Below, in pieces: positions 9,393 to 18,827 of a stretch of DNA of 64,000 bases (position 1 is its first letter; each line of letters begins with the position of its first letter). A model generated the notes under the pieces. It saw only the letters and a program-made list of their open reading frames with translations. It searched no databases and was not told the DNA's origin. Position numbers and translations under genes: made by a program. The stretch is from Phycisphaerales bacterium (GTDB lineage Bacteria; Planctomycetota; Phycisphaerae; Phycisphaerales; UBA1924): NCBI GenBank assembly GCA_030149165.1, contig JASBRY010000008.1, forward strand, positions 124,001-188,000, given 5' to 3'.

Positions 9393-10391
9393 ATGCGATA
9401 CAAATGGACACTTCTTCGTGCTTCTCGTTTCCTCCTCGACGGCGGAGGGATGTTCGGGATCATCCCACGCGTGGTCTGGACACGCACGCTTGAGCCGGAC
9501 GACAAGAATCGGATCGAGTTGATGCACAACTGCGTGCTCCTCGAATCCGAAGAAGTCGATCCTGAGACCGGCAAGCCCCACCGCTACCTCATCGAAGCGG
9601 GGACAGGCGACAAGCTCGACGAGAAGATGTCCAACATCTTTGGACTTGATGGACGCACTGTTGAGTCCGAGGTTCAGGGCGCTGGAGTCGATCCCGCAGA
9701 CATCGAGGCGACGATTGTCTCGCACCTGCACTTTGATCATGCTGGGGGCCTGACACGCCGTGCTCGCGATGGTGAGGAAGCGGACTGGGTCGCGACCAAA
9801 GACGGCGCGGCGTCTGGAGATTGCAACGAGGTCATGTTCACTTTCCCCAACGCGGAGCTGATTGTTCAACGCCGAGAGTGGGTGGACGCACGCAACAACG
9901 ACGCGGTCATGACGCGGACCTATTACCGCGACCACATCCTGCCGTTTGAGGACGAGCGGATGCCGCTTGATGGCGGACGCGCTCGCTTGCGTCTCATCGA
10001 TTCGCCTCGTCCGTTCCCGCTCAATCGCAAGCCTTCGAAGGGCGAGATGCCCAAATCGACCGCGGCTGAGCGTATGACGGAAGTGCTACCTGGGATCAAG
10101 GTGTTCCTTGTGCCTGGACACACCTGGGGTCAGCAGGCGGTGCAGTTCGAGGACACAGATGGACGCACGATCGTCTTCACTCCTGATGTGATGCCGACGC
10201 ATTACCACTTGGGACAGGCGTACTCGCTCTCGTACGATGTAGAGCCGTATACCTCGATGATCACCAAGCACTGGTTCCTCAGCGAAGCCGCGGAGCATGG
10301 ATGGACGCTTTTGCTCGACCACGAGCCGGGCAATCCGCTCTATACCGTCAAGAACACGGATTCTGGGTGGTTCGAGCTTGTCAATGCGTGA
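9393..10391 (+). CDS. MBL-fold metallo-hydrolase (lactonase-like)
   Basis: A 332-residue metallo-beta-lactamase-fold enzyme. The di-metal site is visible: SHLHFDHAGG (HxHxDH) near residue 113, GHTWGQQ (third His), TPDVMPTHYH (bridging Asp) and LLDHEPG (last His). The layout resembles AHL-lactonase-like hydrolases, but the substrate cannot be told from sequence. The ATG at 9393 follows the gap terminator by 24 bases. A TACGCT hexamer five bases before the ATG and the lack of a Shine-Dalgarno suggest its own promoter. Next downstream is an unrelated small-domain protein, so context gives no function. Confidence 0.8.
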   Translation: MRYKWTLLRASRFLLDGGGMFGIIPRVVWTRTLEPDDKNRIELMHNCVLLESEEVDPETGKPHRYLIEAGTGDKLDEKMSNIFGLDGRTVESEVQGAGVDPADIEATIVSHLHFDHAGGLTRRARDGEEADWVATKDGAASGDCNEVMFTFPNAELIVQRREWVDARNNDAVMTRTYYRDHILPFEDERMPLDGGRARLRLIDSPRPFPLNRKPSKGEMPKSTAAERMTEVLPGIKVFLVPGHTWGQQAVQFEDTDGRTIVFTPDVMPTHYHLGQAYSLSYDVEPYTSMITKHWFLSEAAEHGWTLLLDHEPGNPLYTVKNTDSGWFELVNA

Positions 10392-10440
10392 GCTTTCGCA
10401 ACGCTGAAAGCGCATTTCCGATCTATACTTCTGAGCAACC

Positions 10441-11172
10441 ATGAGCACTGATACGACCCCTCCAGTTCAGGACACACCAGTCGACACGGCAAAGCCGGAG
10501 GAGTCTGATGTAAAGGTCCAGGACCAGGATCAGGATACCGGATCGACTCCTGAGGTTGAGACTAAAGCCAAACCGACCAAAGAACCAAAGGTCAAACGCA
10601 CGCTCTTCGAGCGTCTCGAAGCGTGGATCTCCAAGCTCTCCACTCGGAACAACTTCTGGAATCGAGTCTGCTCGATGATCTGGCTGCCGTACGCGTTCCG
10701 CTCTGGGATCAAGATGTCTCAGGACGAGAACACCTATCGAGCGACGCTCCCATTCCGCAGATTCAACAAGAACTGGTACAGCGCCATGGCGGGCGCGGCA
10801 CTGCTGGGCAACTCTGAAATCGCGGGCGGGAACTATGTCTTCAGCGTTTGTGGCGGCGACTACACCGTGGTCTGCAAGCACCTTGAGTACAAGTTTTTGC
10901 GTCCTTGCCATGGACCTGCGGAGTATCGGATGACGCCGCTGGAAGATATCCACGCGCTCGTCGCGACAGGTGAAGAGTTCAACATCACGATCCGCATGGA
11001 TGTGGTGCAGGTGCTCGTCCCGATGAGCGAGAAGAAACTGGCGCAGGAAGTCGATGATCCGAACGCTAAACCCGCGAAACCCAAGCGCGTGGGACGCTGC
11101 ACGGCGACCTTCCATGTGACCCCCAAAGCACACCACAAAGCGAAGAAACTCCGCGGGACCAAGAAGGCATGA
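10441..11172 (+). CDS. Conserved hypothetical, possibly hotdog-fold (DUF4442-like)
   Basis: 243 residues. The first 45 or so are acidic and low complexity (VQDQDQDTG). The rest forms one compact domain, about 60-230, with NNFWNRVCSMIWLPYAFRSGI, FNKNWYSAMAGAALLGNSEIAGG and a central strand VCKHLEYKFLRPCHG. This order (a 'NW..A..GA.L' helix followed by a strand crossing) resembles DUF4442/PaaI-like hotdog thioesterases, but I hold that loosely. A TATACT hexamer at 10424-10429 sits 11 bases before the ATG. It overlaps the following membrane-protein gene by four bases (ATGA), so the two are translationally coupled. Confidence 0.6.
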   Translation: MSTDTTPPVQDTPVDTAKPEESDVKVQDQDQDTGSTPEVETKAKPTKEPKVKRTLFERLEAWISKLSTRNNFWNRVCSMIWLPYAFRSGIKMSQDENTYRATLPFRRFNKNWYSAMAGAALLGNSEIAGGNYVFSVCGGDYTVVCKHLEYKFLRPCHGPAEYRMTPLEDIHALVATGEEFNITIRMDVVQVLVPMSEKKLAQEVDDPNAKPAKPKRVGRCTATFHVTPKAHHKAKKLRGTKKA

Positions 11173-12386
11173 GCGAGCAGAGCACGCTGATCCGTTCTCA
11201 GCCGACCACAACGAATCCGATCCTCTGGGGCGCGTATCTCGGATGCTCATGGACTTGGTGCATCGGGATGTTCTTCCCGATCCTGCTCTTGCGTGACTTC
11301 GGTTGGGTAGGTTTCATCGCTTTCGCGATTCCCAATGTACTCGGAGCGGCGGCGATGGGTTGGGTACTCCGCACGCGTGAACAATCCGAGCGCTTCGTAG
11401 ATCGTCATCCGATTGCGTTGTGGTGGTTCTCCGCGATCACAATCGGGTTCCATGTGTTCTGGATCATCTGGATCACCTCATTTATTCGCACGGCTCTGCC
11501 GCTTCCCGATGAGTACCTCTTCGGCGCTGGCGCAATTGTCATCGCGTTTGCGTTCTCGAGCGGTCGATTGGTCCGCATGGGGAAAGCGCCGCAGCTTTCG
11601 ATGCTGCTCTGGGTTGTCAGCGCGGGATTGCTCGCGACGCTGCTGATCACCAAGCAAGCACAGCCCGCACTTGATTCCATGATGGATCTCCCAAGATCCT
11701 CTTCTGGAGTCGAGTGGTTTGTGCCGGTCTCCATATTTGGGTTCCTGCTGTGTCCCTATCTGGACATCACCTTCCATCACGCTCGTCAGAATCTGAGCAC
11801 ACAACGATCGGGCCGGCTCGGATTCACGATCGGGTTCTGTGTCTTCTTCGCGCTGATGATCGTGCTCACCACGCAGTACGCTGGGGTGATCTACAGCGCC
11901 ATGTCGGGACGCGGATTCCAGTCCATCGCGATGCCTTGGGCCGCGGCGTGGGTATTGGTGCATCTGCTGTGCCAGTGGATCTTCACAGTCCGCGTCCACC
12001 TGGATCGGATGGCAACACTCCCTGCACATCCGCTGCTGGGACATCGCGCGTTGTTTGTTGTCGCGTTGATCGCCGGACTCGCGGGATTCCTTGTGCCGAA
12101 CATGAGCAGTCATTCCGGACTCAGTGCCGGGGAGATTGCGTATCGCTGCTTCCTCACCTTCTACGGCTTGGTGTTCCCGGCGTACATGCTCTATCGCGTC
12201 GTCCGCTCGCACTCGACCGATGTCCCGCTCCAACGATGGATGATGTGGCTCGCGATCGGCATCGCGGCTCCGATGTTCTGGATGGGATTCATCGAGCGTC
12301 AATCCGTTTGGCTCGCGCCAGGGATGGTCATCGTCCTCTGCGGCGCGTTCGTGCTCAAAGGGAAACGGATCACTGATCCAGCGTGA
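11169..12386 (+). CDS. Polytopic membrane protein, unknown function
   Basis: 405 residues with roughly eleven hydrophobic helices spread over the whole length, for example LWGAYLGCSWTWCIGMFFPI, WWFSAITIGFHVFWIIWI, LFVVALIAGLAGFLVP and a final MVIVLCGAFVL. I recognise no transporter signature or catalytic motif. Its start overlaps the stop of the preceding hotdog-like gene (ATGA), so they probably act together, perhaps in lipid or envelope metabolism (inference only). The 3' end overlaps the convergent queG by 17 bases. Confidence 0.65.
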   Translation: MSEQSTLIRSQPTTTNPILWGAYLGCSWTWCIGMFFPILLLRDFGWVGFIAFAIPNVLGAAAMGWVLRTREQSERFVDRHPIALWWFSAITIGFHVFWIIWITSFIRTALPLPDEYLFGAGAIVIAFAFSSGRLVRMGKAPQLSMLLWVVSAGLLATLLITKQAQPALDSMMDLPRSSSGVEWFVPVSIFGFLLCPYLDITFHHARQNLSTQRSGRLGFTIGFCVFFALMIVLTTQYAGVIYSAMSGRGFQSIAMPWAAAWVLVHLLCQWIFTVRVHLDRMATLPAHPLLGHRALFVVALIAGLAGFLVPNMSSHSGLSAGEIAYRCFLTFYGLVFPAYMLYRVVRSHSTDVPLQRWMMWLAIGIAAPMFWMGFIERQSVWLAPGMVIVLCGAFVLKGKRITDPA

Positions 12387-13329
12387 GTCCCTGATTCTCC
12401 GAAACGATTGTTGCGTTGCGCTTCATCATGTCGAGTTTGGCACGCTTCATCGCGGAACCTTGGAACGCTTCACGGCGATCGTCCTCGGACCAGTTGAGCA
12501 CTTCGAGCAGATCGAAGCGATCACGCTTCGGTGAATACGCTTCATTGATCGATGGTGCATCGTCGCGCTGCGAGTTGTGCGGACAGACTTCCTGACAGAT
12601 ATCGCAGCCATAGATCCAATCGCCGATCCCCCCCGCTAGTTCGGGATCAATCTCGCTGCGATGCTCGATGGTCAGATACGAGATACATTTGCGAGCATCC
12701 ACGGAATACGGCGTGATCGCGTCGGTCGGACACGCGTCGATGCAACGCGTGCATGTGCCGCAGTGGTCATTCTCTGGTGTCTGATCGGTTGGCTGCTGGA
12801 GATTGAGTGTGGTGATGATCCCACCAAGGAAGAGATACGAACCGATCTTGGGGTGGATCAAGAGCGTGTGCTTCCCAACCCATCCGAGTCCGGCACGATG
12901 AGCGAGCTCGCGCTCAAGCACTGGTGCTGTGTCCACGAAGACTTTGAACTCGGCATCGGGATGCTCCGCTCGCAGTTCATCCGCGAGCTCCATCAGCCGT
13001 TTCTTCATGACTTTGTGGTAGTCTTTACCTCTCGCATAACGAGCGATGCGTCCCTGACCTTGCTTGAGCGGAGTATCGATGTTGTCCGCTCTGCTGGCGT
13101 AGACATCCGCGACGAGTAGAACAGATCGAGCATCATCAATCAAGCGATCGGGATGAATCCGCAGATCGGTGTGGTCCGCGAGCCAGTCCATCTCGCCTTG
13201 TTTGCCTTGATCGATCCAACTGCGGAGTTCGTCCCCCCACTTGGATGGATCGACATCGGCGACTCCCGCAAGTGCGAATCCGAGGCGCTTTGCGTGCTCA
13301 ATCACCTGTATTGAAATCGTATCGCTCAC
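12370..13329 (-). CDS. queG: Epoxyqueuosine reductase
   Basis: Cobalamin-dependent iron-sulfur enzyme that reduces epoxyqueuosine to queuosine in the wobble base of certain tRNAs. 319 residues from the GTG at 13329. The N-terminal domain has GFALAGVADVD and QGEMDWLADH. The catalytic region contains FVDTAPVLERELAHRAGLGW plus VGKHTLLI (catalytic Asp in VDTAP). Two 4Fe-4S clusters follow: CGTCTRCIDACP and CDICQEVCPHN. The GTG was chosen because it avoids overlap with the upstream TIM-barrel gene's end and follows a TAAGAT -10-like hexamer five bases away. The 4Fe-4S and QueG signatures make this secure. Confidence 0.93.
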   Translation of the reverse strand: MSDTISIQVIEHAKRLGFALAGVADVDPSKWGDELRSWIDQGKQGEMDWLADHTDLRIHPDRLIDDARSVLLVADVYASRADNIDTPLKQGQGRIARYARGKDYHKVMKKRLMELADELRAEHPDAEFKVFVDTAPVLERELAHRAGLGWVGKHTLLIHPKIGSYLFLGGIITTLNLQQPTDQTPENDHCGTCTRCIDACPTDAITPYSVDARKCISYLTIEHRSEIDPELAGGIGDWIYGCDICQEVCPHNSQRDDAPSINEAYSPKRDRFDLLEVLNWSEDDRREAFQGSAMKRAKLDMMKRNATIVSENQGLTLDQ

Positions 13330-13340
13330 ACACGATCTTA
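13330..13340 (-). promoter_or_regulatory. -10-like element abutting the queG start
   Basis: TAAGAT on the minus strand (13340 down to 13335) ends five bases before the GTG at 13329. There is no Shine-Dalgarno. It lies in the last codons of the upstream gene and could give a leaderless queG mRNA. Confidence 0.4.
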
Positions 13341-14216
13341 CACGCTCGCGGCGTCGCACTCACATCCGGTGCCGCATGACATCTCGTCGTCCTGCATCCA
13401 CTGGTAGAGCGTATCGCTCGCGTGTTTGAGAACCTCGCGAGGATCTCTTCCGTCTTCGTGTACCCAGAGTTTGGGGTACTTGTAGACGATCCATCCTCCG
13501 AATCCCATGTCATCGAGCGCCGCGACGGTCTGTCGGCATGGGAGCACGCCGTCTCCGAGCATGACCGGATGATGCTCGTTGTCCACATCGAGCAGCTTCA
13601 CGCAGTGGAGATGATCTTTGAGCAGCTTCACGCCTTCGACCGGACACTCTCCCGCTTGCTGTGCTGCTTGGATGTTGTACGACACACCGAGATACGGATG
13701 CGGGAATGCGTTGATCAGATCGAGCAGGTCTTGTGCTCTTGCGAACGACCCGCCGTTCTCTATGAGCAGCATGGAATCTGTATTGCGAGCGGTTTGAGCC
13801 GCGAGCTGGAGTCGCTCTCCGACACGGCGGTGTCCCCACGCTCTTGGTTCGGCGCGAGGGAGTTCATAGCCGTAGACACGGACATAGTCGACGGATGCCT
13901 TTGCCGCAAAGTCAATAAACTGCTTGGTCTCTTCCACACCTTCTTCGGCGTTCACAAAGATGTGTCCAATGACTGGAGGGAAGATCGGTTTGTCGTATCG
14001 CACACCGGTCCCCAGAGCGACCGGGGTGATCCCGGCGTGCTCAAACTTAGCGCGGACCTCGTAGGGATCCATCCGCATCGGATCGCACATCATCGCGGCT
14101 TGGGGTTCAAGGAACGAACGCATCTCGAGTCCGAGGTATCCCAGATCCAGAGCGGTCTGGATCGCTTGATCCAGTGTCCATCCGGGGCAGACAGTTGTCG
14201 AGTACGCGATCTTCAT
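13338..14216 (-). CDS. Sugar phosphate isomerase/epimerase-like TIM-barrel protein
   Basis: 292 residues of the xylose-isomerase-like TIM barrel (AP endonuclease 2) superfamily. Signs are the start MKIAYSTTVCPGWTLDQAIQ, GYLGLEMRSF, the metal-ligand region LLIENGGSF, LKDHLHCVKLLD and PCRQTVAALDDMGFGGWIVY. Members isomerise or epimerise sugars and inositols; the substrate is not deducible. The ATG at 14216 has GAGGACC upstream. The last residues are Cys-rich (MSCGTGCECD), an unusual tail that might bind metal. queG follows with eight bases between the genes if its GTG start is right. Confidence 0.8.
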   Translation of the reverse strand: MKIAYSTTVCPGWTLDQAIQTALDLGYLGLEMRSFLEPQAAMMCDPMRMDPYEVRAKFEHAGITPVALGTGVRYDKPIFPPVIGHIFVNAEEGVEETKQFIDFAAKASVDYVRVYGYELPRAEPRAWGHRRVGERLQLAAQTARNTDSMLLIENGGSFARAQDLLDLINAFPHPYLGVSYNIQAAQQAGECPVEGVKLLKDHLHCVKLLDVDNEHHPVMLGDGVLPCRQTVAALDDMGFGGWIVYKYPKLWVHEDGRDPREVLKHASDTLYQWMQDDEMSCGTGCECDAASV

Positions 14217-14316
14217 GTCAGGGTCCTCTGTTTCATCCTGAGAATGGTGATTCCTAGATCAGACAGTGTATCGTCCTGAGCGCGAGAGAGCGAGCAATGA
14301 GCACAGATGAGATTGG

Positions 14317-15156
14317 TCAGGATGCTTGATCGGACACTGGAGCTGGGAGGTGAATCGCGAAGTCGGATCCCTTCCCGAGTTCTGAGTGGAGTTCGAGCGT
14401 TCCGCCGTGGGCTTCTGCAATCCTCCTCGCTGTCGGGAGTCCCAGTCCAGTCCCAGATGCCCTGGTCGTGAAATAGGGATGGAAGATCCGCTCTTGGTCC
14501 GCGTGGTCGATTCCAGGTCCTGTGTCGGTCACATGGATCGAGACGCTGTCGTCTTGGTGCTTGGTCACACGAAGGATGAGATCTTTTCCCACAGCAGGAT
14601 CGTCCTTCATCGCGTTGACGGCGTTGATCATCAGATTTAGCACCGCTTGCTTGATGTGGTTCGCATCAATATCAAGTTTCACTGGGACTGGGGACGGATC
14701 CAAGCGGATCTGGACGCCGTTGGATTGCGCTTGGACATGGAAGAAATCTCCGAGCTGCTCGATCAGGTCGTTCAGATCGGTCGGAAGTTTGTCGAGATGG
14801 AGTTCTCCGGCGTATTCGAGGAAGTCCTCGAGAATCCCTCGGAGCCGATCCGTTTCGTTTCTGAGCGCCCCGACCCTCCGTCCCATCCGCCCCTTCTCCT
14901 GCTCGTCGATCGGGAGGTCTTCGATCGCTTCACCCAAGAGCTGCGCATTGAGTCCGATGGTTGAGAGCGGATTCTTGATTTCGTGTGCGAGTCCAGAGGT
15001 CATTGACCCGATCTCCGCGAGTCGTTCGGCGGAGCGTGCTCGCTTCTGGGAAACGCGAGCTCTTGCAGACGCACGCGCCACGGCGACCCTCGCGACCATC
15101 GCGGAGATCAATGCACCAATCGCGCATCCGAGCAATACCCAGAGCAGCGCGGTCAT
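14317..15156 (-). CDS. Membrane-anchored sensor histidine kinase, orphan
   Basis: 279 residues. One N-terminal membrane helix (residues 3-25, LLWVLLGCAIGALISAMVA) leads through a short arginine-rich linker to the HisKA helix, GLAHEIKNPLSTIGLNAQLL with phospho-acceptor His 58. The HATPase domain shows NLMINAVNAM (N box), VTDTGPGIDHADQ (G1), FHPYFTTRASGTGLGLPTAR (F and G2). There is no periplasmic sensor and no PAS or HAMP domain. The closest relatives are NtrB/ZraS-like kinases. No response regulator is adjacent. The nearest candidate, the NtrC-type protein at 59507, already has its own kinase, so the partner here is unknown. CCGGAGA precedes the ATG. Confidence 0.88.
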   Translation of the reverse strand: MTALLWVLLGCAIGALISAMVARVAVARASARARVSQKRARSAERLAEIGSMTSGLAHEIKNPLSTIGLNAQLLGEAIEDLPIDEQEKGRMGRRVGALRNETDRLRGILEDFLEYAGELHLDKLPTDLNDLIEQLGDFFHVQAQSNGVQIRLDPSPVPVKLDIDANHIKQAVLNLMINAVNAMKDDPAVGKDLILRVTKHQDDSVSIHVTDTGPGIDHADQERIFHPYFTTRASGTGLGLPTARRIAEAHGGTLELHSELGKGSDFAIHLPAPVSDQAS

Positions 15157-15245
15157 GTTTGATCTCCGGCGATGTGGATCATGACATGAGCATAGAACAC
15201 CTGCTCAGCGAGGTGCTTGCATGGAAGAGGATTGTTCAAGATTCG

Positions 15246-15551
15246 TTAACGACGAGGGGTGCGTGAGTAGGTTCGTTTCGGAACCACGACTTCGGGTTCT
15301 GAGTCATCGCTTGTTTCGTTGGATTCAAGCGCCGTGACCTTGGTTGCGCGCCAACCTTTATCGCCGTTCTCAGCACTGTATTGCACTGGAGATCCGTCGG
15401 CAAGGACACGGAATCCCTCACCCTCGATGACGGTGTAGTGGACAAAGATGTCTTGCTCGTCTGGGCCAACAATAAAACCGAATCCCTTTCGGGGATCGAA
15501 CCATTTCACATTGCCTTGGATATCAGTAAGCGTGTTGCCTTCGTTGCCCAT
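15246..15551 (-). CDS. Cold-shock domain protein with basic tail
   Basis: 101 residues. The cold-shock domain binds single-stranded RNA or DNA and works as an RNA chaperone. It spans about residues 10-75: GNVKWFDPRKGFGFIVG (RNP1) and DIFVHYTVI (RNP2). A linker rich in S, D and E is followed by a basic tail (KRTYSRTPRR) that should add nonspecific nucleic-acid affinity; classical CspA stops near 70 residues. It lies downstream of pnp on the same strand, separated by a terminator-like hairpin. Its 5' region can fold CCGAGC against GCTCGG just before the gene. Confidence 0.92.
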   Translation of the reverse strand: MGNEGNTLTDIQGNVKWFDPRKGFGFIVGPDEQDIFVHYTVIEGEGFRVLADGSPVQYSAENGDKGWRATKVTALESNETSDDSEPEVVVPKRTYSRTPRR

Positions 15552-15691
15552 AACTGTCCCCGAGCAAGAACGCTCGGTCTCCTAACTCCGGCAACCGTGA
15601 TCCACCCACGAGACAGGCACACAGTCCGGGTACAGGTGCACCGCTCAACGAGCGATAACACACTCACAGCATACCAGATACACTCGGCGCG

Positions 15692-15729
15692 TCAAACACC
15701 CCCGAACAAATACAAGATTTATTCGGGGG
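15692..15729 (-). terminator. Terminator-like hairpin after pnp
   Basis: Arms at 15699-15711 and 15717-15729 pair over 13 positions on minus-strand RNA, with one G-U that would be a mismatch on plus-strand RNA. The loop is five bases, followed by a short T-containing tract. It lies 32 bases beyond the pnp stop, between pnp and the cold-shock gene. Confidence 0.6.
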
Positions 15730-15760
15730 TTTCACTCATGTCTCAAATGCGGTCGAGGAC

Positions 15761-18052
15761 TTATTCAGCCGAGGAAGACTCGGTTTTCCGCGAGCGTCGG
15801 CGACGGCGACGCTTCTTCTTTTGCTCGCCGTCGTCTCCTTCACCACCCTCGTCGGAATCGTCGGAATCAGCACGCGCGGCTCGTTCTGCCTTGCTTGCCT
15901 TCTCCTTTTCTTCCCAGTCTGGGTCCGCTTGCTTGATCGAGAGCTTGATGCGCCCCTGATCGTCCACGAGCAGGACCTTGACCTTGACCTCGTCTCCGAC
16001 CTTGACAATGTCCGCGACGGATTCGACATATCCAGGAGCGAGCTCGGAGATGTGGCACATGCCGTCGGTCCCTGGAGCGATCTCGATGAATGCTCCGAAG
16101 TCTTTGGTCGAGACGACCTTGCCTTCGTAGATTGTGCCTGCTTTGACATCCTCGCAGAGCGCTGAGATCTCGGCTTCTGCCTTCTCAACATTCATCGCGT
16201 TGGAGGAGGACACGATCACGCTGCCGTCGTCGTCGACATCGATGTTGACGGAGTACTTATCCTGCAGTGCACGGATGGTTTTGCCACCAGGTCCGATGAG
16301 CTTACCGATCTTCTCTGGATCAATCTTGAGCTGAAGCAGACGCGGTGCGTACTTGGAGGTCTCCTCGCGAGGTGCTGGGATGACCTTCTCCATTTGCTCG
16401 ATGATGTCAATACGGCCTTCTTTCGCTTGCGCGAAGATGGTTTCGATCTGATCGAGTGTCAAGCCGCGAGCTTTGAGGTCGAGCTGGATACCAGTGATGC
16501 CTTCGCGTGTGCCGGAGACTTTGAAGTCCATGTCACCGAAGAAGTCTTCTTCGCCGATGATGTCGGTGACGAGGACTTCGTTCTCGTCATTCTCATCCGC
16601 GAAACGACCAACGGTGATTCCTGCACAGGTGTTGGTGATCGGAACACCAGCGTCCATGAGTGCGAGACAGCCGCCCGTGACGGATGCCATTGAGGATGAG
16701 CCGTTGGATTCGGTGATGTCCGAAACGAGTCGGATGGTGTATGCGAACTCTTCTGGAGATGGAAGAATCCCGAGCAGCGAACGCTCAGCGAGTGCACCGT
16801 GTCCAACTTCACGACGACCAGGCCCCATGATGCGACCTGCTTCACCAACAGAGAATGGTGGGAAGTTGTAGTGCAGGTAGAACTTCTTGGAGTACTCAGG
16901 GAGCAATCCATCAACGATCTGCTCATCGCGTCCTGTGCCGAGGGTACAAGAGACGAGCGACTGGGTTTCTCCACGCTGGAAGAATGCGGAGCCGTGGGTG
17001 CGAGCGAACTGTCCGACAGACATCTCAAGCGGACGGATCTCAGTGCGACCACGGCCGTCGGCGCGGATGCCCTTCTCGACGATCAGCTTGCGGGTGATCT
17101 TCTTCTCGAGCTTGCGGAACGCTTCGGACGCTTGACGATTCGCGGTTTTGGATGCTTCCCACTCGGCGGGGGTGCCGCTGTCGTTAATCGGGAACTGCTC
17201 CATGACGCTCGCTTTGATCTCGGCGACGCGATCACCACGATCGTGCTTGCCTTTGATCTGACGAGCTTCGGTGAGGTCCTTCTCGCAGATCGAGGTGACC
17301 TTGTCCATGATCTCGTCTGGGATCAGGTTTAGGTGATCACCCATGCGTGGCTCGACGCCGACCTTCTTGACGAGTTCTTCGATGAGTTCAAGGATCGGCT
17401 TGACGCCTTCTTCATACCCAAACTTGATCGCGGCGTGGACATCCTCGTCTGGGACTTCTGCAGCGCCCACTTCGATCATGTTCACGCCGTCCTTGTGACC
17501 AGCGATGACAACGTCCATATCGGAGAAGTCGAGTTGGGAAACGGTTGGGTTGAGAACGAACTGAGCGCCGTCGTCGGTGAAGATGCGAGCGACGCGTACG
17601 GTTGCAAGCGGTCCTTGGAACGGACAGTCAGAGATCGACAGAGCAGCAGCGGCGCCGGTACCAGCGATGACATCCGCGTCGTTCTCGCCGTCATGGCTCA
17701 TGACCCAGCACTGCATCTGGACTTCCTCGATGAAGCCGTCTGGGAAAAGCGGGCGGATCGGACGATCGATCATGCGCATGGTGAGGACTTCTTTTTCGTT
17801 GGGAGCGCCTTCACGCTTGCGGAATCCGCCTGGGAACTTGCCTCCTGCGGAGAGTTTCTCGCGATAGTCAACCTGCATCGGGAAGAAGTCGAGTCCCGGG
17901 CGTGGGGTTGCACGCATACAGGTACACATGACGGTGGTTTCGCCGTGCGAGATCAAGAGTGCGGAGGTCGCGAGCTTCGCGATCTTCCCGGTCTCGATGC
18001 GCATCATCCGGCCGCCGATTTCCTTTTCGACGACGATTTCTTTGGTGGTCAT
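15761..18052 (-). CDS. pnp: Polyribonucleotide nucleotidyltransferase (PNPase)
   Basis: 3'-to-5' phosphorolytic exoribonuclease of the RNA degradosome. 763 residues with the complete order: first RNase PH domain (TGKIAKLATSALLISHGETT), helical linker, second RNase PH domain (IRADGRGRTEIRPLEMSVG, FFQRGETQSL, SSMASVTGGCLALMDAG), KH domain (IGKLIGPGGKTIRALQ) and S1 domain (GTIYEGKVVSTKDFGAFIEI). A lysine/arginine-rich tail (KKKRRRRRRSRKTESS) extends past S1. The ATG at 18052 has GAGGT eight bases upstream. It follows rpsO, as in many bacteria, but a strong terminator lies between them, so pnp may depend on read-through or its own promoter. Confidence 0.97.
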   Translation of the reverse strand: MTTKEIVVEKEIGGRMMRIETGKIAKLATSALLISHGETTVMCTCMRATPRPGLDFFPMQVDYREKLSAGGKFPGGFRKREGAPNEKEVLTMRMIDRPIRPLFPDGFIEEVQMQCWVMSHDGENDADVIAGTGAAAALSISDCPFQGPLATVRVARIFTDDGAQFVLNPTVSQLDFSDMDVVIAGHKDGVNMIEVGAAEVPDEDVHAAIKFGYEEGVKPILELIEELVKKVGVEPRMGDHLNLIPDEIMDKVTSICEKDLTEARQIKGKHDRGDRVAEIKASVMEQFPINDSGTPAEWEASKTANRQASEAFRKLEKKITRKLIVEKGIRADGRGRTEIRPLEMSVGQFARTHGSAFFQRGETQSLVSCTLGTGRDEQIVDGLLPEYSKKFYLHYNFPPFSVGEAGRIMGPGRREVGHGALAERSLLGILPSPEEFAYTIRLVSDITESNGSSSMASVTGGCLALMDAGVPITNTCAGITVGRFADENDENEVLVTDIIGEEDFFGDMDFKVSGTREGITGIQLDLKARGLTLDQIETIFAQAKEGRIDIIEQMEKVIPAPREETSKYAPRLLQLKIDPEKIGKLIGPGGKTIRALQDKYSVNIDVDDDGSVIVSSSNAMNVEKAEAEISALCEDVKAGTIYEGKVVSTKDFGAFIEIAPGTDGMCHISELAPGYVESVADIVKVGDEVKVKVLLVDDQGRIKLSIKQADPDWEEKEKASKAERAARADSDDSDEGGEGDDGEQKKKRRRRRRSRKTESSSAE

Positions 18053-18260
18053 TTTGAATTACCTCAGGATAGTGTGCGGCTGCGAGGTCACCGCGTGCAG
18101 GATCGATCTCGTGCGGCGCACCCTGATCGTCCTTGTGGCAAAGCCCTGTCCTCGCATCACAAGAGGCAGAAGGCGTAAGACATATGGAAGAACACATGGA
18201 ATGGATTCTGTATGTCCAGCGCCGACTGCCGCTCTGCGAACAGGGCTCTTGGTTCAACAA

Positions 18261-18294
18261 ACAAAAACCCGCGTGCTGTGTCCAGCACACGGGT
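18261..18294 (-). terminator. Strong terminator between rpsO and pnp
   Basis: Arms at 18267-18278 and 18283-18294 form a 12-bp stem (one G-U on minus-strand RNA), with a four-base loop and a following run of five T. It sits nine bases after the rpsO stop. In E. coli the rpsO-pnp junction also carries a terminator, so partial read-through into pnp is plausible here. Confidence 0.88.
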
Positions 18295-18302
18295 CGAGGA
18301 GA

Positions 18303-18572
18303 TTACTTGCGGAGTCCCAGACGCTTGATCGTGTCGAGATATGCGTCGCGGTTGGTGCGAGCGAGGTAGCGGAGCAAGCGGTTGCGCTTGCCGACCATCA
18401 TCACGAGGCCGCGACGATTGTGCATGTCCTGCTTGTTCTCACGCAGGTGCGTCGCGACTTGCTTGATGCGCGCGGTCAAGAGAGCGATCTGGACTTCTGG
18501 GCAACCTGTGTCGCCTTCGCTGCGTCCGAACTCTTTGACAATCTGGGCTGTTTCTTCACTGGTCAATGGCAT
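18303..18572 (-). CDS. rpsO: 30S ribosomal protein S15
   Basis: 89 residues, the exact usual length for S15, which binds 16S rRNA (helices 20-22) early in 30S assembly. Diagnostic stretches: GRSEGDTGCPEVQIALLTAR, ending in the loop DMHNRRGLVMMVGKRNRLLR, then RYLARTNRDAYLDTIKRLGL. GGAAGGA lies seven bases before the ATG, the strongest ribosome-binding site in this neighbourhood. The first gene of the rpsO-pnp pair. Confidence 0.97.
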   Translation of the reverse strand: MPLTSEETAQIVKEFGRSEGDTGCPEVQIALLTARIKQVATHLRENKQDMHNRRGLVMMVGKRNRLLRYLARTNRDAYLDTIKRLGLRK

Positions 18573-18827
18573 GGTTCATTCCTTCCGTCGCGGTCGAGGA
18601 TGCACGGGACATTCCGAACAGCGCTCGCCGCCAAACCTGTTGGCGCCCCACCACTTGCGGGACGGCAGATAATAGACCTCTGGAATCCAAGAACCCAGTT
18701 TTTCGGACTCATCGAACTGCGGAATCGCATATTAGAAGCTGGATTTTTGCCCCAGAATCGGTCAATTCTGCAGGTCGGCGATGATCCTAAAAACCAAGCG
18801 ACAGGATTCCGAGACAATAGATTCAGT

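Noticed and set aside
17333..18178. Long plus-strand open frames over pnp
   Set aside because: They are antisense to a full PNPase with every domain in order; the open frames come from the codon bias of pnp. The same applies to the long frame that runs from here into the ECF sigma gene: only its part from 18828 is real.
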